From: Microbacterium sp. SORGH_AS_0428
GTDB lineage: Bacteria; Actinomycetota; Actinomycetes; Actinomycetales; Microbacteriaceae
DNA length: 64,000 bases
Direction of reading: 5' to 3'
NCBI RefSeq assembly: GCF_031453615.1
Contig: NZ_JAVIZT010000001.1
Coordinates: 1,860,001 to 1,924,000, forward strand
In this document: one piece after another, positions 26,938-36,590 of the stretch
Position numbering within the stretch: the stretch's first letter is position 1
Layout of the letters: each line of letters starts with the position of its first letter
The notes under the pieces: generated by a model
The model's input: the letters and a program-made list of their open reading frames with translations, nothing else
The model's database searches: none
What the model was told of the DNA's origin: nothing
Program-made: the position numbers and the translations under genes

Positions 26938-28365
26938 TCAGCCCCGCGCCGCCCACCAGTCGCGCAGGCGGCGCTCGCTCTCCTCAGGCCCGAGCACACC
27001 CTCATCCAGGCGCAGATCGAGCAGGAACCGATACGCCTCGCCCACCTCTCGGCCGGGCGGGATGCCGAGGATCTGCTGGATCTCGTTCCCGTCCAGCTCC
27101 GGACGGATGGCGTCCAGCTCCTCCTGCGCGCGCAGCTCGTCGATGCGCCGCTCGATGTCGTCGTAGGCCAGACGCAGCCGCGTCGCCTTGCGCTTGTTGC
27201 GCGTGGTCACGTCGGCGCGGGTCAGGATGTGGAGGCGCTCCAGCTCGTCGCCGGCATCCCGCACGTAGCGGCGCACCGCCGCATCCGTCCACGCGCCCTC
27301 GGCGTAGCCGAAGAAGCGCAGGTGCAACTCGATCAGCAGCGCGACGGACTCGATCGTCGCCGAGTCGAACCGCAGCTCGCGCAGGCGCTTGCGCGCCATC
27401 CGCGACCCCTTCACGTCGTGGTGGTGGAAGGTGACCGCGCCACCCGGCTCCAGCCGGCGCGTGGCGGGCTTGCCGATGTCGTGGAGGAGCGCGGCGAGGC
27501 GCAGCGGCACGTCGGGAGCGGCGTCCGGGTGCCGGGTGCGCTCGAGCTCGATCGCCTGACGTAGCACGGTGAGCGAGTGCTCGTAGACGTCCTTGTGGTG
27601 ATGGTGCTCGTCGACCTCGAGACGCAGCGCCGGCACCTCGGGGAGGAACTGGTCGATCAGCCCCGTCTCGACCAGCAGTCGCAGGCCGCGCACGGGGTCG
27701 TCGGTCTGCAGCAGACGCACGAGCTCGCCCTGGATGCGCTCCGGGCTCACGATCCCGAGCGTCTCACGCAGCTCGGTGATCGCCGCGACCGCGTCGGCGT
27801 CGACCGTGAAACCGAGCTGAGAGGAGAAGCGAGCCGCCCGGAGCATCCGCAGGGGGTCGTCACCGAAGCTGATCCGCGGATCGGTGGGGGTGCGCAGTAC
27901 GCCGGCGACGAGGTCCTCGATGCCGCCGTGCGGGTCGACGAGCTGCGGGCCCGGCACACGGAGCGCCATGGCGTTGACGGTGAAGTCGCGGCGGACGAGG
28001 TCCGACTCGAGCGAATCGCCGAACGCGACGACGGGCTTGCGGGTCTCGCCGTCGTAGGCGTCGGCGCGATACGTGGTGATCTCGACCTGCTCGCCGCGGA
28101 TGCGGGCGCCGATCGTGCCGAACGCCCGGCCGATGTCCCACTGCGCGGTCGAGATCGGCGTGACGATGCGCAGGATCTGGTCGGGATCCGCATCCGTCGT
28201 GAAGTCAAGGTCGTGCGTGGTCCGCCCCAGCAGCGCGTCGCGCACCGGACCGCCGACGACGGCCAGTTCGTGTCCCGCGTCCGCGAAGGCGTCCGCGAGC
28301 ACGACGACGACGGGCGAGGAGGCGAGGGTGCCCAGGCGCGCGAGACCGTCGGCCATGTTGAGCAT
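26938..28365 (-). CDS. cca: CCA tRNA nucleotidyltransferase
   Basis: This 475-residue protein of the polymerase-beta superfamily adds or repairs the 3' CCA of tRNAs. It has the head domain motif [11 protein letters not shown], catalytic carboxylates in HDLDFTTDA, and the [10 protein letters not shown] segment. A C-terminal HD domain ([20 protein letters not shown]) is typical of actinobacterial members. ATG 28365 is used; ATG 28356 is an alternative. It opens the conserved series leading to dnaA but is transcribed away from it. Confidence 0.95.
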   Translation of the reverse strand: MLNMADGLARLGTLASSPVVVVLADAFADAGHELAVVGGPVRDALLGRTTHDLDFTTDADPDQILRIVTPISTAQWDIGRAFGTIGARIRGEQVEITTYRADAYDGETRKPVVAFGDSLESDLVRRDFTVNAMALRVPGPQLVDPHGGIEDLVAGVLRTPTDPRISFGDDPLRMLRAARFSSQLGFTVDADAVAAITELRETLGIVSPERIQGELVRLLQTDDPVRGLRLLVETGLIDQFLPEVPALRLEVDEHHHHKDVYEHSLTVLRQAIELERTRHPDAAPDVPLRLAALLHDIGKPATRRLEPGGAVTFHHHDVKGSRMARKRLRELRFDSATIESVALLIELHLRFFGYAEGAWTDAAVRRYVRDAGDELERLHILTRADVTTRNKRKATRLRLAYDDIERRIDELRAQEELDAIRPELDGNEIQQILGIPPGREVGEAYRFLLDLRLDEGVLGPEESERRLRDWWAARG

Positions 28366-28374
28366 GCAACGAGC

Positions 28375-29868
28375 CTAATCGGCCGCGCCGCGCGGCACCT
28401 CCAGCATCCCGGTCAGCACCAGCTCGCGGACCCGCGGAAGCAGGTCGGTTCGCAGCGCTCCGGCATCGACCTCGAGCAGGTCGGCGATGGCGTCGATGAG
28501 CACACCCACGGGCAGCTCACCGTCGCTCGCGCCCACGAGCGCGGCGAGCGCCGGGTCCGCGGACACGGTGCGGGCGAGTCCGCCTCCCTGTCGCAGCTCG
28601 ATCACGCTGGGCGCCTCCGCACCGGGAAGGTGATGCCGCGCCTCGGTGACATCGGCGGCGACGCGCAGCACGGATGCGGCCAGCACCATGTCATCGGTGC
28701 GGTCGAGCCACGCTGCGGCCCGCCACGCCGCAGCGGTGTGCACGGCGAGCACCGCGGGGTCGACCCCCTGCGCCACACGCTCGAAGCGGCGCAGTCCCGA
28801 GCCGCGCATGAGCTGAACCCAGCCGAGCCCGACACCCGTGACGCCGCGGCTGTCGAAGTCGTCGAGCCACGCGCCGATCAGCGCCTCGTGCTCGTCGCTG
28901 CCGGGCCTCGTGCCGCCGTCGCGCACCCACAGCTCGGCATACCGGGCCGGATCGAGCTGCTCGCGCTCGATCACCCACGCGCCGACGCCCTCCGTCCACG
29001 CGCGCACCCGCTCCAGCCCCGCGAGAGACTCACGGTCCTCCCAATTGCCCAGCATCACCGCACGCCCGCCGTCGACGAGGTGGGATGCGGCGCCGGCGAC
29101 GACCTCGCGCATGAGCTCATCCCCCGACCGACCACCGTCCCGGTACTCGTAGGCGGGCACGCCGGCGACCCGCGGGGTGATCACGAAGGGCGGGTTCGAC
29201 GCGATCAGCTCGAAGCGCTCGTCGCCGACCGGCTCGTACAGACTGCCCTCGCGGACATCAATGCCCTCCAGGCCGTTGAGCGCCGCGCCCAGTCGCGTGA
29301 ACCACAGTGCGCGCGGCGAGATGTCGGTCGCGACGACGGCGAACCCTCTCCGGCGCAACTCGAAGGCCACCAGCCCGCAGCCACATCCGAGGTCCAGGGC
29401 GCGGCCGTCACCGGTCGCCGGCAGCAGGGAGACGAGCGTCCTGCCGGCTCCGCCGACGCCGAGCACGTGGTCCGCACGCAACGGGAAGACGCCGGCGAGC
29501 TCGTCCAGATCGCTGGCGATCCATCCCTCGCCGCCGTCGGCGAACACGTGCGGTCGCACCGCCACCGATGGCGCCACGCTCTCACCGCGGCGTTCGATCA
29601 CGCCGAGCCGCTCGGCATCCGCAAGTCCCGTGCCGGGCAGTGCCTCGGCTACGGATGCGGCATCGACGACGTCGCCCAACACGAACAGGCGCGCGAGCAC
29701 GGCGACGGCGTCGTGCGGATGCCGCGCGAGGGCCCGTCGGGCCGGGACGGCGACGGCCCGCGCGAGCGCCGACTCCGCGGCGGCGCCGATGAGCAAGCGG
29801 AGAGCCGCGGTCGTGAAGCCCGCAGCGCGCAGATCGTCGGCGAGGCGGTAGGCGATGGCGGTGTGCAT
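28375..29868 (-). CDS. Class I SAM-dependent methyltransferase with NPPF motif
   Basis: This 497-residue protein has an N-terminal helical region (1-120), then a Rossmann methyltransferase domain with LDLGCGCGLVAFELRR (SAM-binding motif I), DISPRALWFTR, and SNPPFVI, the motif of enzymes that methylate exocyclic amino groups in RNA, DNA or protein. A C-terminal winged-helix-like region follows. MHTAIAYRL (29868) is chosen as the start because residues further upstream overlap the promoter region of the divergent gene and look unconserved. The target is unknown. It follows next to cca, only 9 nt apart. Confidence 0.85.
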   Translation of the reverse strand: MHTAIAYRLADDLRAAGFTTAALRLLIGAAAESALARAVAVPARRALARHPHDAVAVLARLFVLGDVVDAASVAEALPGTGLADAERLGVIERRGESVAPSVAVRPHVFADGGEGWIASDLDELAGVFPLRADHVLGVGGAGRTLVSLLPATGDGRALDLGCGCGLVAFELRRRGFAVVATDISPRALWFTRLGAALNGLEGIDVREGSLYEPVGDERFELIASNPPFVITPRVAGVPAYEYRDGGRSGDELMREVVAGAASHLVDGGRAVMLGNWEDRESLAGLERVRAWTEGVGAWVIEREQLDPARYAELWVRDGGTRPGSDEHEALIGAWLDDFDSRGVTGVGLGWVQLMRGSGLRRFERVAQGVDPAVLAVHTAAAWRAAAWLDRTDDMVLAASVLRVAADVTEARHHLPGAEAPSVIELRQGGGLARTVSADPALAALVGASDGELPVGVLIDAIADLLEVDAGALRTDLLPRVRELVLTGMLEVPRGAAD

Positions 29869-29972
29869 GAGTCCATTCAACCCGGGCGCGCGCTCGGTGA
29901 ATCCCAGGCCGAGGCCCGTAGACTCGCTCCCGACCCTGCGGATTCTCCGCACAGGAGCCTGCTCAGCTACGA

Positions 29973-32039
29973 ATGATTCCGACTTCGGCCCGCACGGGCA
30001 CCCCCGCATTCCGGCGGCGACGACTTCTTCTCGCGCCGCTCATCGCCGTCGCGATCGTGCTGGGGATCGCCGCCCCGGCGGCGGCCGCCACCCCGACGCC
30101 CTCGCCGTCCGCGACGGGAACCGTCGAGGTCGCGGTGGCGCCCTTGTCCGGTGGCGTGCTGGCGACGGGCGAGGCGCTCACTGCGCTCGTCTCCCTCGAG
30201 AACGGCACGGCGTCGAACACCCCCGCTTCGACGGCGGAGCTGCTGCTCGCAGATGCACCGCTGGACGGGTCCGCTGCCCTCGACGCGTGGTTGTCGGGGT
30301 CGGCCGATGCCCCCGCCGGCCGTGTGATCGGATCCAGCGCGATCGAGGAGACCGCGCCCGGGCAATCGAGTTCGGCGAGCGTGATCGTCGCGGCTGACGA
30401 CCCCGCGCTCGCGGGCCGCGGCGCGGGTGTCTACCCGCTGTGGGTCAGCGTCGCCGGCGAGACGGCGCGATCCGTTGTCACGATCGGCACCGGCCCCACG
30501 GGCACCGTCGCCGTCATCGTGCCCATCACCGCGCCGGCGCTGACGACCGGCATGCTGTCGACCGACCAGCTGGCGTCCCTCACCGCAGCCGACGGCGCTC
30601 TGACCGCACAACTCGACGCCGTCGTGGGAACCTCCGCGATCCTCGCCGTCGATCCGGCCATCGTGGCCTCGATCCGGGCGCGGGGCACCTCCGCTCCGGA
30701 GTCTGCTCAGGCGTGGCTGGAGCGGTTGATGAACCTGCCCAACCCGCGGTTCGCACTGCAGTACGGCGACGCCGATGTGAGCACGCAGTTCGCGGCGGGG
30801 CTGGGGGCGCCGCTCACGCCGACGTCGTTGAACGCGTACGTGGATCTGAAGGCTCAGCCGGCCGCGCCCACGCCGGCTCCGACGGACGCGCAGCAGTCCG
30901 ACCCCGCACCGCCGACCCTCGACGCGCTCCTCGACGTGGGTGCCGACGCCGCCTCGACGATCTATTGGCCGCCGTCGGGCACCGCCTCGCCCGAGCTCGT
31001 CGCATGGCTCACCGCGGCGACGCCGGGCGCGATCACGATCGTCGACAGCACGCAGGTCACCCCCGCATCCACCTCGCACGCGCGTACCGGCGGCGGTGAT
31101 CTGCTCGTCGCGTCGGCAGGCGCATCCGCGGCGCTGCAGGCCGCATCCACCGCCACCCAGCCCACGACCCGAGCGGCGGATGCGGCGGCCGCGGCAGCGC
31201 ATCTGACCTTCGCGTCCGCGACAGCGCAGGGCTCCCCGATCCTCGTCACCCTCGGAAGAGCGGCAGTCCGCGACGCACAGGGCCTGCGCGGGGCGATCTC
31301 AGCGGCGACCGCGGGCATGACCCCGGTCGGGCTGTCGAGCATGCTCGGCGCCTCCCCGACAGAGGTCCAGGTCTCGGCGGGCTCGGTCGACCCCTCGCGT
31401 CCGGCGGCGCTGACGAACATGCTCGCCGGGGCCGCGCAGATCGACAGCTTCGCCACGATCCTCGACGACCCCTCGCTGCTCACCGGACGCGAGCGCGCCG
31501 CGATCCTCCAGGTTCTCGGCGGCGCCTGGCTCGGCGATCCGACGGGCTGGCAGGGCGCGGTCGCCGCGCACGCGGAAGCGACGACGACCACACTCGACTC
31601 GGTGTCGATCGTTCCCTCGACGGCGCTCAACCTGCTGACAGCGGGAACCAACCTGCGCTTCTGGGTGCGCAACGACCTGCCCTATCCGGTGAACGTCGTG
31701 CTCGTCGCCTCCCCGGACGATCTCCGCGTTGACGTCGAGCGCGAGAACGCCGTGGTCGCCGCCGCATCCGCCAACACGCTCGTCGAGGTTCCCGTGAACG
31801 CGCGGATCGGCAACGGCGACGTCAAGATCGACCTCAGCCTGCGCAGCCCCGCGTACGTCCCCATCGGGCAGACGCAGACGGTCGATGTCAACGTCCGAGC
31901 CGACTGGGAAGGAATCGGCCTCGCCGCGCTCATCGTGGTGGCGGCCGCCTTCCTCACGATCGGCGTCGTGCGCACCATCCGGCGCCGTAAGCGCGACAAG
32001 GCGGATGCGGCCCGCACCGACGACGAGGAGAACGCGTGA
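29973..32039 (+). CDS. DUF6049 secreted, membrane-anchored protein
   Basis: This 688-residue protein occupies the place of the mycobacterial gene Rv3909. It has a signal peptide (residues 1-38, ending APAAAATP), a long extracytoplasmic region with repeated Ala/Thr/Ser-rich stretches, a membrane helix near residue 650 (GIGLAALIVVAAAFLTIGVV) and a short basic tail (RRRKRDKAD). The neighbouring MurJ start overlaps its stop (GTGA), which links it to cell-wall synthesis. The biochemical role is not known. Confidence 0.88.
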   Translation: MIPTSARTGTPAFRRRRLLLAPLIAVAIVLGIAAPAAAATPTPSPSATGTVEVAVAPLSGGVLATGEALTALVSLENGTASNTPASTAELLLADAPLDGSAALDAWLSGSADAPAGRVIGSSAIEETAPGQSSSASVIVAADDPALAGRGAGVYPLWVSVAGETARSVVTIGTGPTGTVAVIVPITAPALTTGMLSTDQLASLTAADGALTAQLDAVVGTSAILAVDPAIVASIRARGTSAPESAQAWLERLMNLPNPRFALQYGDADVSTQFAAGLGAPLTPTSLNAYVDLKAQPAAPTPAPTDAQQSDPAPPTLDALLDVGADAASTIYWPPSGTASPELVAWLTAATPGAITIVDSTQVTPASTSHARTGGGDLLVASAGASAALQAASTATQPTTRAADAAAAAAHLTFASATAQGSPILVTLGRAAVRDAQGLRGAISAATAGMTPVGLSSMLGASPTEVQVSAGSVDPSRPAALTNMLAGAAQIDSFATILDDPSLLTGRERAAILQVLGGAWLGDPTGWQGAVAAHAEATTTTLDSVSIVPSTALNLLTAGTNLRFWVRNDLPYPVNVVLVASPDDLRVDVERENAVVAAASANTLVEVPVNARIGNGDVKIDLSLRSPAYVPIGQTQTVDVNVRADWEGIGLAALIVVAAAFLTIGVVRTIRRRKRDKADAARTDDEENA

Positions 32040-33637
32040 GCGGATTGGGCCGGGCAAGCGTGCTGCTGGGAGCGGGAACGCTCGTCTCCCGGATCACGGG
32101 TCTCCTCCGCACCATCGTGCTGGTGGGGGTCCTGGGCACCATGTCCTCCCGCGCGGGCGATGCCTTCGCGCAGGCCAACCAGCTCCCGAACAATGTCTAC
32201 GCGATCATCTCGGCGGGCGTGCTCACCGCGGTCATCGTGCCGCAGATCGTGCGCGCGAGCGCGAGGGAGGATCGGGGCCAGCGCTTCATCTCCGCCCTGT
32301 TCACCGCGGGGATCGTGGTCCTGCTCGCCGTCACGGCCGTGGCGATGCTGCTGGCGCCGGTGCTGATCACGCTCTACGCGCCCGCCTACAGCCCCGAGCA
32401 ACACGCCCTGGCGACCGCGTTCGCCTACTGGTGCCTGCCGCAGATCTTCTTCTACGGTCTGTACTCCCTCCTGGGCGAGACGCTCAATGCGCGACGCATC
32501 TTCGGGCCGTTCACCTGGGCCCCGGTGCTCAACAACGTCATCTCCATCGCCGGGTTCCTGCTGCTGATGCTCGTCATCGGGGGCGATCGCTCTGCCGTCT
32601 CGGACTGGAACGGCGCATCCATCGCCGCGCTGGGCGGCACGGCCACCTTCGGCATCGCGGTGCAAGCGCTGATCCTGCTCGTGTCCTGGCGGCGCACGGG
32701 GCTCCGGTTGCGCCCGGACTTCCGCTGGCGGGGCCTGGGCTTTCGCAACATGGGGCGCCTGGCGGGCTGGACCGCCGCGATGGTCGTCGTCGGGCAGATC
32801 GCGGGTCTCGTCCAGAGCCGGGTCATCTCTGAGGCGACCGGAGACGGCGCCTCGACGCTCGCGACGCAGACCGCCTGGCTCATCTTCATGCTGCCGTACT
32901 CGGTGATCGTTCTCTCGATCGGGACGCCGTACTTCACGCAGATCAGCGAGCACGCCTCGGCGGGCCGCACCGATGAGGTGCGCGGCGACGTGTCGCGCAG
33001 CATCCGCATCATCAGCCTGCTGATCGTCGTGGCGACGGCGGCGCTCGTGGTCGCCTCGGTCCCGGCATCGCGCATCATCGTGAACAACGCGGCGGATGCG
33101 GCCGAGCTCGCCCCGGTGCTGATCGCCTATCTCGTGAGCCTGCTGCCGCTCTCGGTGCTGTTCGTCCTGCAGCGCACGTTCTACGCCTACGACGACACCC
33201 GCACGCCGTTCGTCTTCACGACCGTGCAGGCGGTTCTGGTGATCGCCACCGCTCTGGCCGCCGCCTGGCTCGCGCCGACGCCGTGGCTCGCGGCCGCCGT
33301 CGCGCTCGGCCAGTCGATCGCCATCATCGTGCAGGCGGTTCTCGCCGCCATCCTGCTGCGTCGGCGGATCGGTTCCCTCGGCATCCGTTCGTGGTTCGTC
33401 GCGATCGCGCGCTACACCGTCGCCGCTCTGCCGGCGGCTGCGGCGGGGTGGGGGGTCTACCTCCTCCTCGGTGGTGACACCGGATGGACCACCTCCGACA
33501 AGATGCTCGGTGCCGTCGGGACCTGCATCATCGGCGCGGCCACCCTGGTCGTGTACCTGGGCGTCCTCGCGGCGCTGCGGACCCCCGAACTGGCCCCGGC
33601 GCTGCGACCGCTTCGCCGCATCCTTTCCAGACGCTGA
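32036..33637 (+). CDS. murJ: Lipid II flippase MurJ
   Basis: This 533-residue membrane protein of the MOP superfamily has about 14 helices and moves lipid-linked peptidoglycan precursor across the membrane. Recognisable segments are GTLVSRITGLLRTI (helix 1), DAFAQANQLPN and LQRTFYAYDDTRTP. Mycobacterial MurJ has a C-terminal pseudokinase extension; this one ends soon after the last helix and lacks it. GTG 32036 overlaps the previous stop. A hairpin with an 8-bp stem (33646-33664) follows it. Confidence 0.95.
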   Translation: MSGLGRASVLLGAGTLVSRITGLLRTIVLVGVLGTMSSRAGDAFAQANQLPNNVYAIISAGVLTAVIVPQIVRASAREDRGQRFISALFTAGIVVLLAVTAVAMLLAPVLITLYAPAYSPEQHALATAFAYWCLPQIFFYGLYSLLGETLNARRIFGPFTWAPVLNNVISIAGFLLLMLVIGGDRSAVSDWNGASIAALGGTATFGIAVQALILLVSWRRTGLRLRPDFRWRGLGFRNMGRLAGWTAAMVVVGQIAGLVQSRVISEATGDGASTLATQTAWLIFMLPYSVIVLSIGTPYFTQISEHASAGRTDEVRGDVSRSIRIISLLIVVATAALVVASVPASRIIVNNAADAAELAPVLIAYLVSLLPLSVLFVLQRTFYAYDDTRTPFVFTTVQAVLVIATALAAAWLAPTPWLAAAVALGQSIAIIVQAVLAAILLRRRIGSLGIRSWFVAIARYTVAALPAAAAGWGVYLLLGGDTGWTTSDKMLGAVGTCIIGAATLVVYLGVLAALRTPELAPALRPLRRILSRR

Positions 33638-33649
33638 CAAACGGACCGC

Positions 33650-33677
33650 GGGAATGTCCCGCGGATACCATATGTTG
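33650..33677 (+). promoter_or_regulatory. SigR-type (oxidative stress) promoter of trxBA
   Basis: GGGAAT (33650-33655), 18 bp, then GTTG (33674-33677) fits the consensus of promoters read by SigR/SigH of actinobacteria, whose classical targets are the thioredoxin genes. The -35 lies inside a palindrome (CCGCGGGA-ATG-TCCCGCGG, 33646-33664). Confidence 0.8.
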
Positions 33678-33707
33678 AGCACTTTGAAACCACGAGGGAG
33701 AACGCAC

Positions 33708-34685
33708 GTGCGTCAGCTCATCATCATCGGCTCCGGCCCCGCGGGCTACACCGCCGCCATCTACGCGGCCCGGGCCAACCTCAAGCCGCTGGTCATCGCC
33801 AGCTCCGTCGAGGTCGGCGGTGAGCTCATGAACACCACCGAGGTGGAGAACTTCCCCGGCTTCCCCGAGGGGATCCAGGGCCCCGAGCTCATGACGAAGA
33901 TGGAGGAGCAGGCCCGCAAGTTCGGCGCCGAGATCCTCTACCAGGACGTCACCGAGCTCGACCTCTCCGGCCCCGTCAAGCGTGTGCAGCTGGGTTCCGG
34001 CGCGGTCGAGGAGGCCGCCGCCGTGATCTTCGCGACCGGCTCCGCGTACCGCAAGATCGGCCTGCCCAAGGAGGAGCACCTCTCCGGCCGCGGCGTGTCG
34101 TGGTGCGCGACCTGTGACGGCTTCTTCTTCCGCGAGCGCACGATCGCCGTCGTCGGCGGCGGCGACTCCGCCATGGAGGAGGCCACCTTCCTGACGCGCT
34201 TCGCCACGAAGGTCTACGTCATCCACCGCCGTGACGAGCTGCGCGCCTCCAAGATCATGCAGGAACGCGCGATCGCGAACGAGAAGATCGAGTTCGTGTG
34301 GAACAGCGAGGTCGTCGACATCCTCGGTGACGAGGCGGTGACCGGCGTCGTCCTGAAAGACACGGTCGATGGTTCGACGCGCGAGCTCGAGTTGCAGGGC
34401 GTGTTCGTCGCGATCGGCAACGACCCGCGCACGAAGCTCGTCCACGGTCAGCTCGACCTGACCCCCGAGGGCACGATCTGGGTCGACGGCCGCTCGTCGC
34501 GCACGTCGATGCCCGGCGTCTTCGCGGCGGGCGACGTGATCGATCCGACCTACCGTCAGGCCGTCACCGCAGCTGCTTCCGGAACGATCGCCGCGCTGGA
34601 CGCGGAGCACTTCCTCGCTGCGCTGGAAGAGGCGGGCGCACCGCAGCCCGACGCCGACCAGATCGAGGGTCTGCCGGTCGTCTGA
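33708..34685 (+). CDS. trxB: Thioredoxin reductase
   Basis: This 325-residue flavoprotein transfers electrons from NADPH to thioredoxin. It has the FAD-binding GSGPAGYTAAIYAAR, the redox centre CATC (in VSWCATCDGFFF), the NADPH-binding VVGGGDSAMEEA, and the C-terminal GVFAAGDVIDPTYRQ. GTG 33708 is preferred: GAGGGAG is 7 nt upstream, and the longer frames begin before the SigR-type promoter. It is followed by trxA. Confidence 0.96.
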   Translation: MRQLIIIGSGPAGYTAAIYAARANLKPLVIASSVEVGGELMNTTEVENFPGFPEGIQGPELMTKMEEQARKFGAEILYQDVTELDLSGPVKRVQLGSGAVEEAAAVIFATGSAYRKIGLPKEEHLSGRGVSWCATCDGFFFRERTIAVVGGGDSAMEEATFLTRFATKVYVIHRRDELRASKIMQERAIANEKIEFVWNSEVVDILGDEAVTGVVLKDTVDGSTRELELQGVFVAIGNDPRTKLVHGQLDLTPEGTIWVDGRSSRTSMPGVFAAGDVIDPTYRQAVTAAASGTIAALDAEHFLAALEEAGAPQPDADQIEGLPVV

Positions 34686-34745
34686 GGGAACATCCGGACC
34701 CCGTCGGGTGTTCGGTACGAGTAAGGCTTACGAAGGGAAATGACA

Positions 34746-35069
34746 ATGAGCGCGAAGGCGACCAGCTCGAGCACCTGGAACCAGGATGTCCTCGAGGCGG
34801 ATGGTCCTGTCCTGGTGGACTTCTGGGCAGAGTGGTGCGGCCCGTGTCGCATGGTTGCCCCGGTTCTCGATGAGATCCAGGCGGAGAACCCCGAGAAGAT
34901 CACGGTGCTCAAGCTCAACGTGGACGAGAACCCCGATCTCGCGATGAAGTACCAGATCACTTCCATCCCGGCGATGAAGGTGTTCCAGGGTGGCGAGGTC
35001 AAGACGACGATCATCGGCGCGAAGCCGAAGTTCGCGCTCGAGCAGGATCTGGCCGCGTTCATCGGCTGA
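34746..35069 (+). CDS. trxA: Thioredoxin
   Basis: This 107-residue protein has the active site WCGPC inside VDFWAEWCGPCRMVAP, and the cis-Pro in ITSIPAMKVF. It reduces disulfides in cytoplasmic proteins using TrxB. ATG 34746 is used, with GAAGGG about 8 nt before it. ATG 34740 would leave too little spacing. It is followed by a strong hairpin. Confidence 0.96.
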   Translation: MSAKATSSSTWNQDVLEADGPVLVDFWAEWCGPCRMVAPVLDEIQAENPEKITVLKLNVDENPDLAMKYQITSIPAMKVFQGGEVKTTIIGAKPKFALEQDLAAFIG

Positions 35070-35086
35070 TCCGCTTCCCGACACGC

Positions 35087-35119
35087 AAGAGCCCCCCGGA
35101 GATCCTCCGGGGGGCTCTT
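35087..35119 (+). terminator. Terminator hairpin after trxA
   Basis: A 14-bp perfect stem (AAGAGCCCCCCGGA with its complement) and a 5-nt loop follow 17 nt after the trxA stop and end the trxBA unit. It also faces the convergent gene. Confidence 0.85.
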
Positions 35120-35130
35120 CCGTGTCCTGT

Positions 35131-35472
35131 TCAGGACGCCTCAGGGCGCACGGTCGCGTCCCACCGACGCGACGTGTTCGTCTCGCCGAGCAGACGCCAG
35201 ACGGCGCGGGTCAGCGGCGGATAGTCCAAGGCGATCTGACGGAGCACGCGGTAGTGGCGCGCCTCGGACGGCTTGCTGCCGCCGGCTTCGGCGATGTTCT
35301 CTGCGCGCAAGAGGAACACGACGAGCTCATCGACGGTGGGGAGGTCTTCCATGAAGTCCCACGGATCCTCCCCCTCACGGAGTCGTTCGTGGATGAGGGC
35401 GGCCAGTTCGTCCGCGGCTTCCGCCCGCAGCAGTTCGAGGCTCGCTCGACGGCGTGGGGATTCGGAGGTCAT
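35131..35472 (-). CDS. Small conserved hypothetical protein
   Basis: This 113-residue charged, helical protein has no membrane segment. It contains ELAALIHERLREGEDPWDFMEDLP and a region rich in aromatic and basic residues (RHYRVLRQIALDYPP). It lies between trxA and parB where mycobacteria encode other genes (cwlM, Rv3916c). The family is not recognised, and the function is unknown. Confidence 0.65.
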   Translation of the reverse strand: MTSESPRRRASLELLRAEAADELAALIHERLREGEDPWDFMEDLPTVDELVVFLLRAENIAEAGGSKPSEARHYRVLRQIALDYPPLTRAVWRLLGETNTSRRWDATVRPEAS

Positions 35473-35484
35473 GATTCCAGCCTA

Positions 35485-35566
35485 CGTTTCGTCTGATCGC
35501 TGTGCTCCTCGCTCAACGATCACACAGCCCCTGCCGGTCGTTGAGCGAGCGAAGCGAGTCGAAACG
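35485..35566. repeat. Palindromic intergenic repeat (CGTTTCGTCTCGC family), copy 2
   Basis: CGTTTCGTCTGATCGC and CTCGCTCAACGATC on the left mirror CCGGTCGTTGAGCGAGC and GCGAGTCGAAACG on the right. The element is related to the one at 20774 and more diverged. It fills most of the gap between the 113-residue gene and parB, upstream of the former. Confidence 0.75.
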
Positions 35567-35627
35567 GAGAGTCGTAACGCAATGAACCGACCGGACTCGG
35601 TTTGTCAGGAGCGATTCTCCGCTTCGA

Positions 35628-36590
35628 TCAGCGAGAAGCGCCGAGCTCTTCCTCGCCGAGCTCGCTGAGGATGCGGTTCAGGTCCTGGATGGTTGCGAAA
35701 TCAATCGCGATCTGGCCTTTTCGTGCGGAGATGGAGATCTTCACGCGCGTGTTGAGGCGATCCCCCAGCCGTTCTGCGATCTCGTCGAGATGCGCGCGGC
35801 GCGCGCCCGCCTTCGGCGCCGGCCGCTTCACGGTGACAGCGCCCTTGGCGGCGGCTTCCGCCGCCCGGACCGAGAGGTCCTCGTTCACGATCTTGTCTGC
35901 GAGACGCTGCATGCTCTCGCCGTCTTCGACGGAGAGGATCGCACGGGCGTGGCCCGCCGAGAGGACGCCGGCCGCGACACGCTGTTGCACCGGGACCGGC
36001 AGGCGCAGCAGGCGAATGGTGTTGGAGATCTGGGGACGCGAACGACCGATGCGCGTCGCGAGCTGTTCCTGGGTGATGCCGAAGTCCTCGAGCAGCTGCT
36101 GATAGGCCGACGCCTCTTCGAGCGGATTCAGCTGCGACCGGTGCAGGTTCTCGAGAAGAGCGTCGCGGAGCAGGTCTTCATCCGCGGTCTCACGGAGAAT
36201 GGCGGGGATCGTCTCCAGTCCCGCCTCGCGTGCCGCACGCGTGCGGCGCTCTCCCATGATCAGTTCGTAGGTACCCTCACCGGTGTCGCGCACGACGACC
36301 GGCTGCAACACACCGAACTCGCGCACGGAGTGCACCAGCTCCGCAAGGTCTTCCGGGTCGAAGTTCGTCCGGGGCTGACGGGGGTTGGGAACGATCGCGT
36401 GCGGATCCACCTGGATCAAGCGCGCGCCGGGAACAGCGAGCAGCTCCTCGTGCGGAGCCTCTTCGTTCATCGCATCCGTCTTCGGCGCCGGAGCGCCGGG
36501 GAAGAACACGTCGACAGGACGCGCCTCGGAACCCTCCGATGTCGGGATGAGAGCGCCGATCCCCCGACCGAGTCCCGTTCGCTTGGCCAT
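35628..36590 (-). CDS. parB: Chromosome partitioning protein ParB
   Basis: This 320-residue CTP-dependent clamp loads at parS and spreads along origin DNA. It has the N-terminal GLGRGIGALIP ParA-contact box, an Arg-rich CTP pocket with GERRTRAA, a helix-turn-helix around ITQEQLATRIGRSRPQISNTIR that reads parS, and a C-terminal dimerisation domain (RVKISISARKGQIAIDF). The ATG overlaps the parA stop by 1 nt. Three parS sites lie just upstream of parA. Confidence 0.97.
   Translation of the reverse strand: MAKRTGLGRGIGALIPTSEGSEARPVDVFFPGAPAPKTDAMNEEAPHEELLAVPGARLIQVDPHAIVPNPRQPRTNFDPEDLAELVHSVREFGVLQPVVVRDTGEGTYELIMGERRTRAAREAGLETIPAILRETADEDLLRDALLENLHRSQLNPLEEASAYQQLLEDFGITQEQLATRIGRSRPQISNTIRLLRLPVPVQQRVAAGVLSAGHARAILSVEDGESMQRLADKIVNEDLSVRAAEAAAKGAVTVKRPAPKAGARRAHLDEIAERLGDRLNTRVKISISARKGQIAIDFATIQDLNRILSELGEEELGASR

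Noticed and set aside
31682..33682. A 666-residue frame opposite murJ
   Set aside because: Arg/Gly/Gln-rich complement of a membrane protein gene, with no domain or ribosome-binding site.
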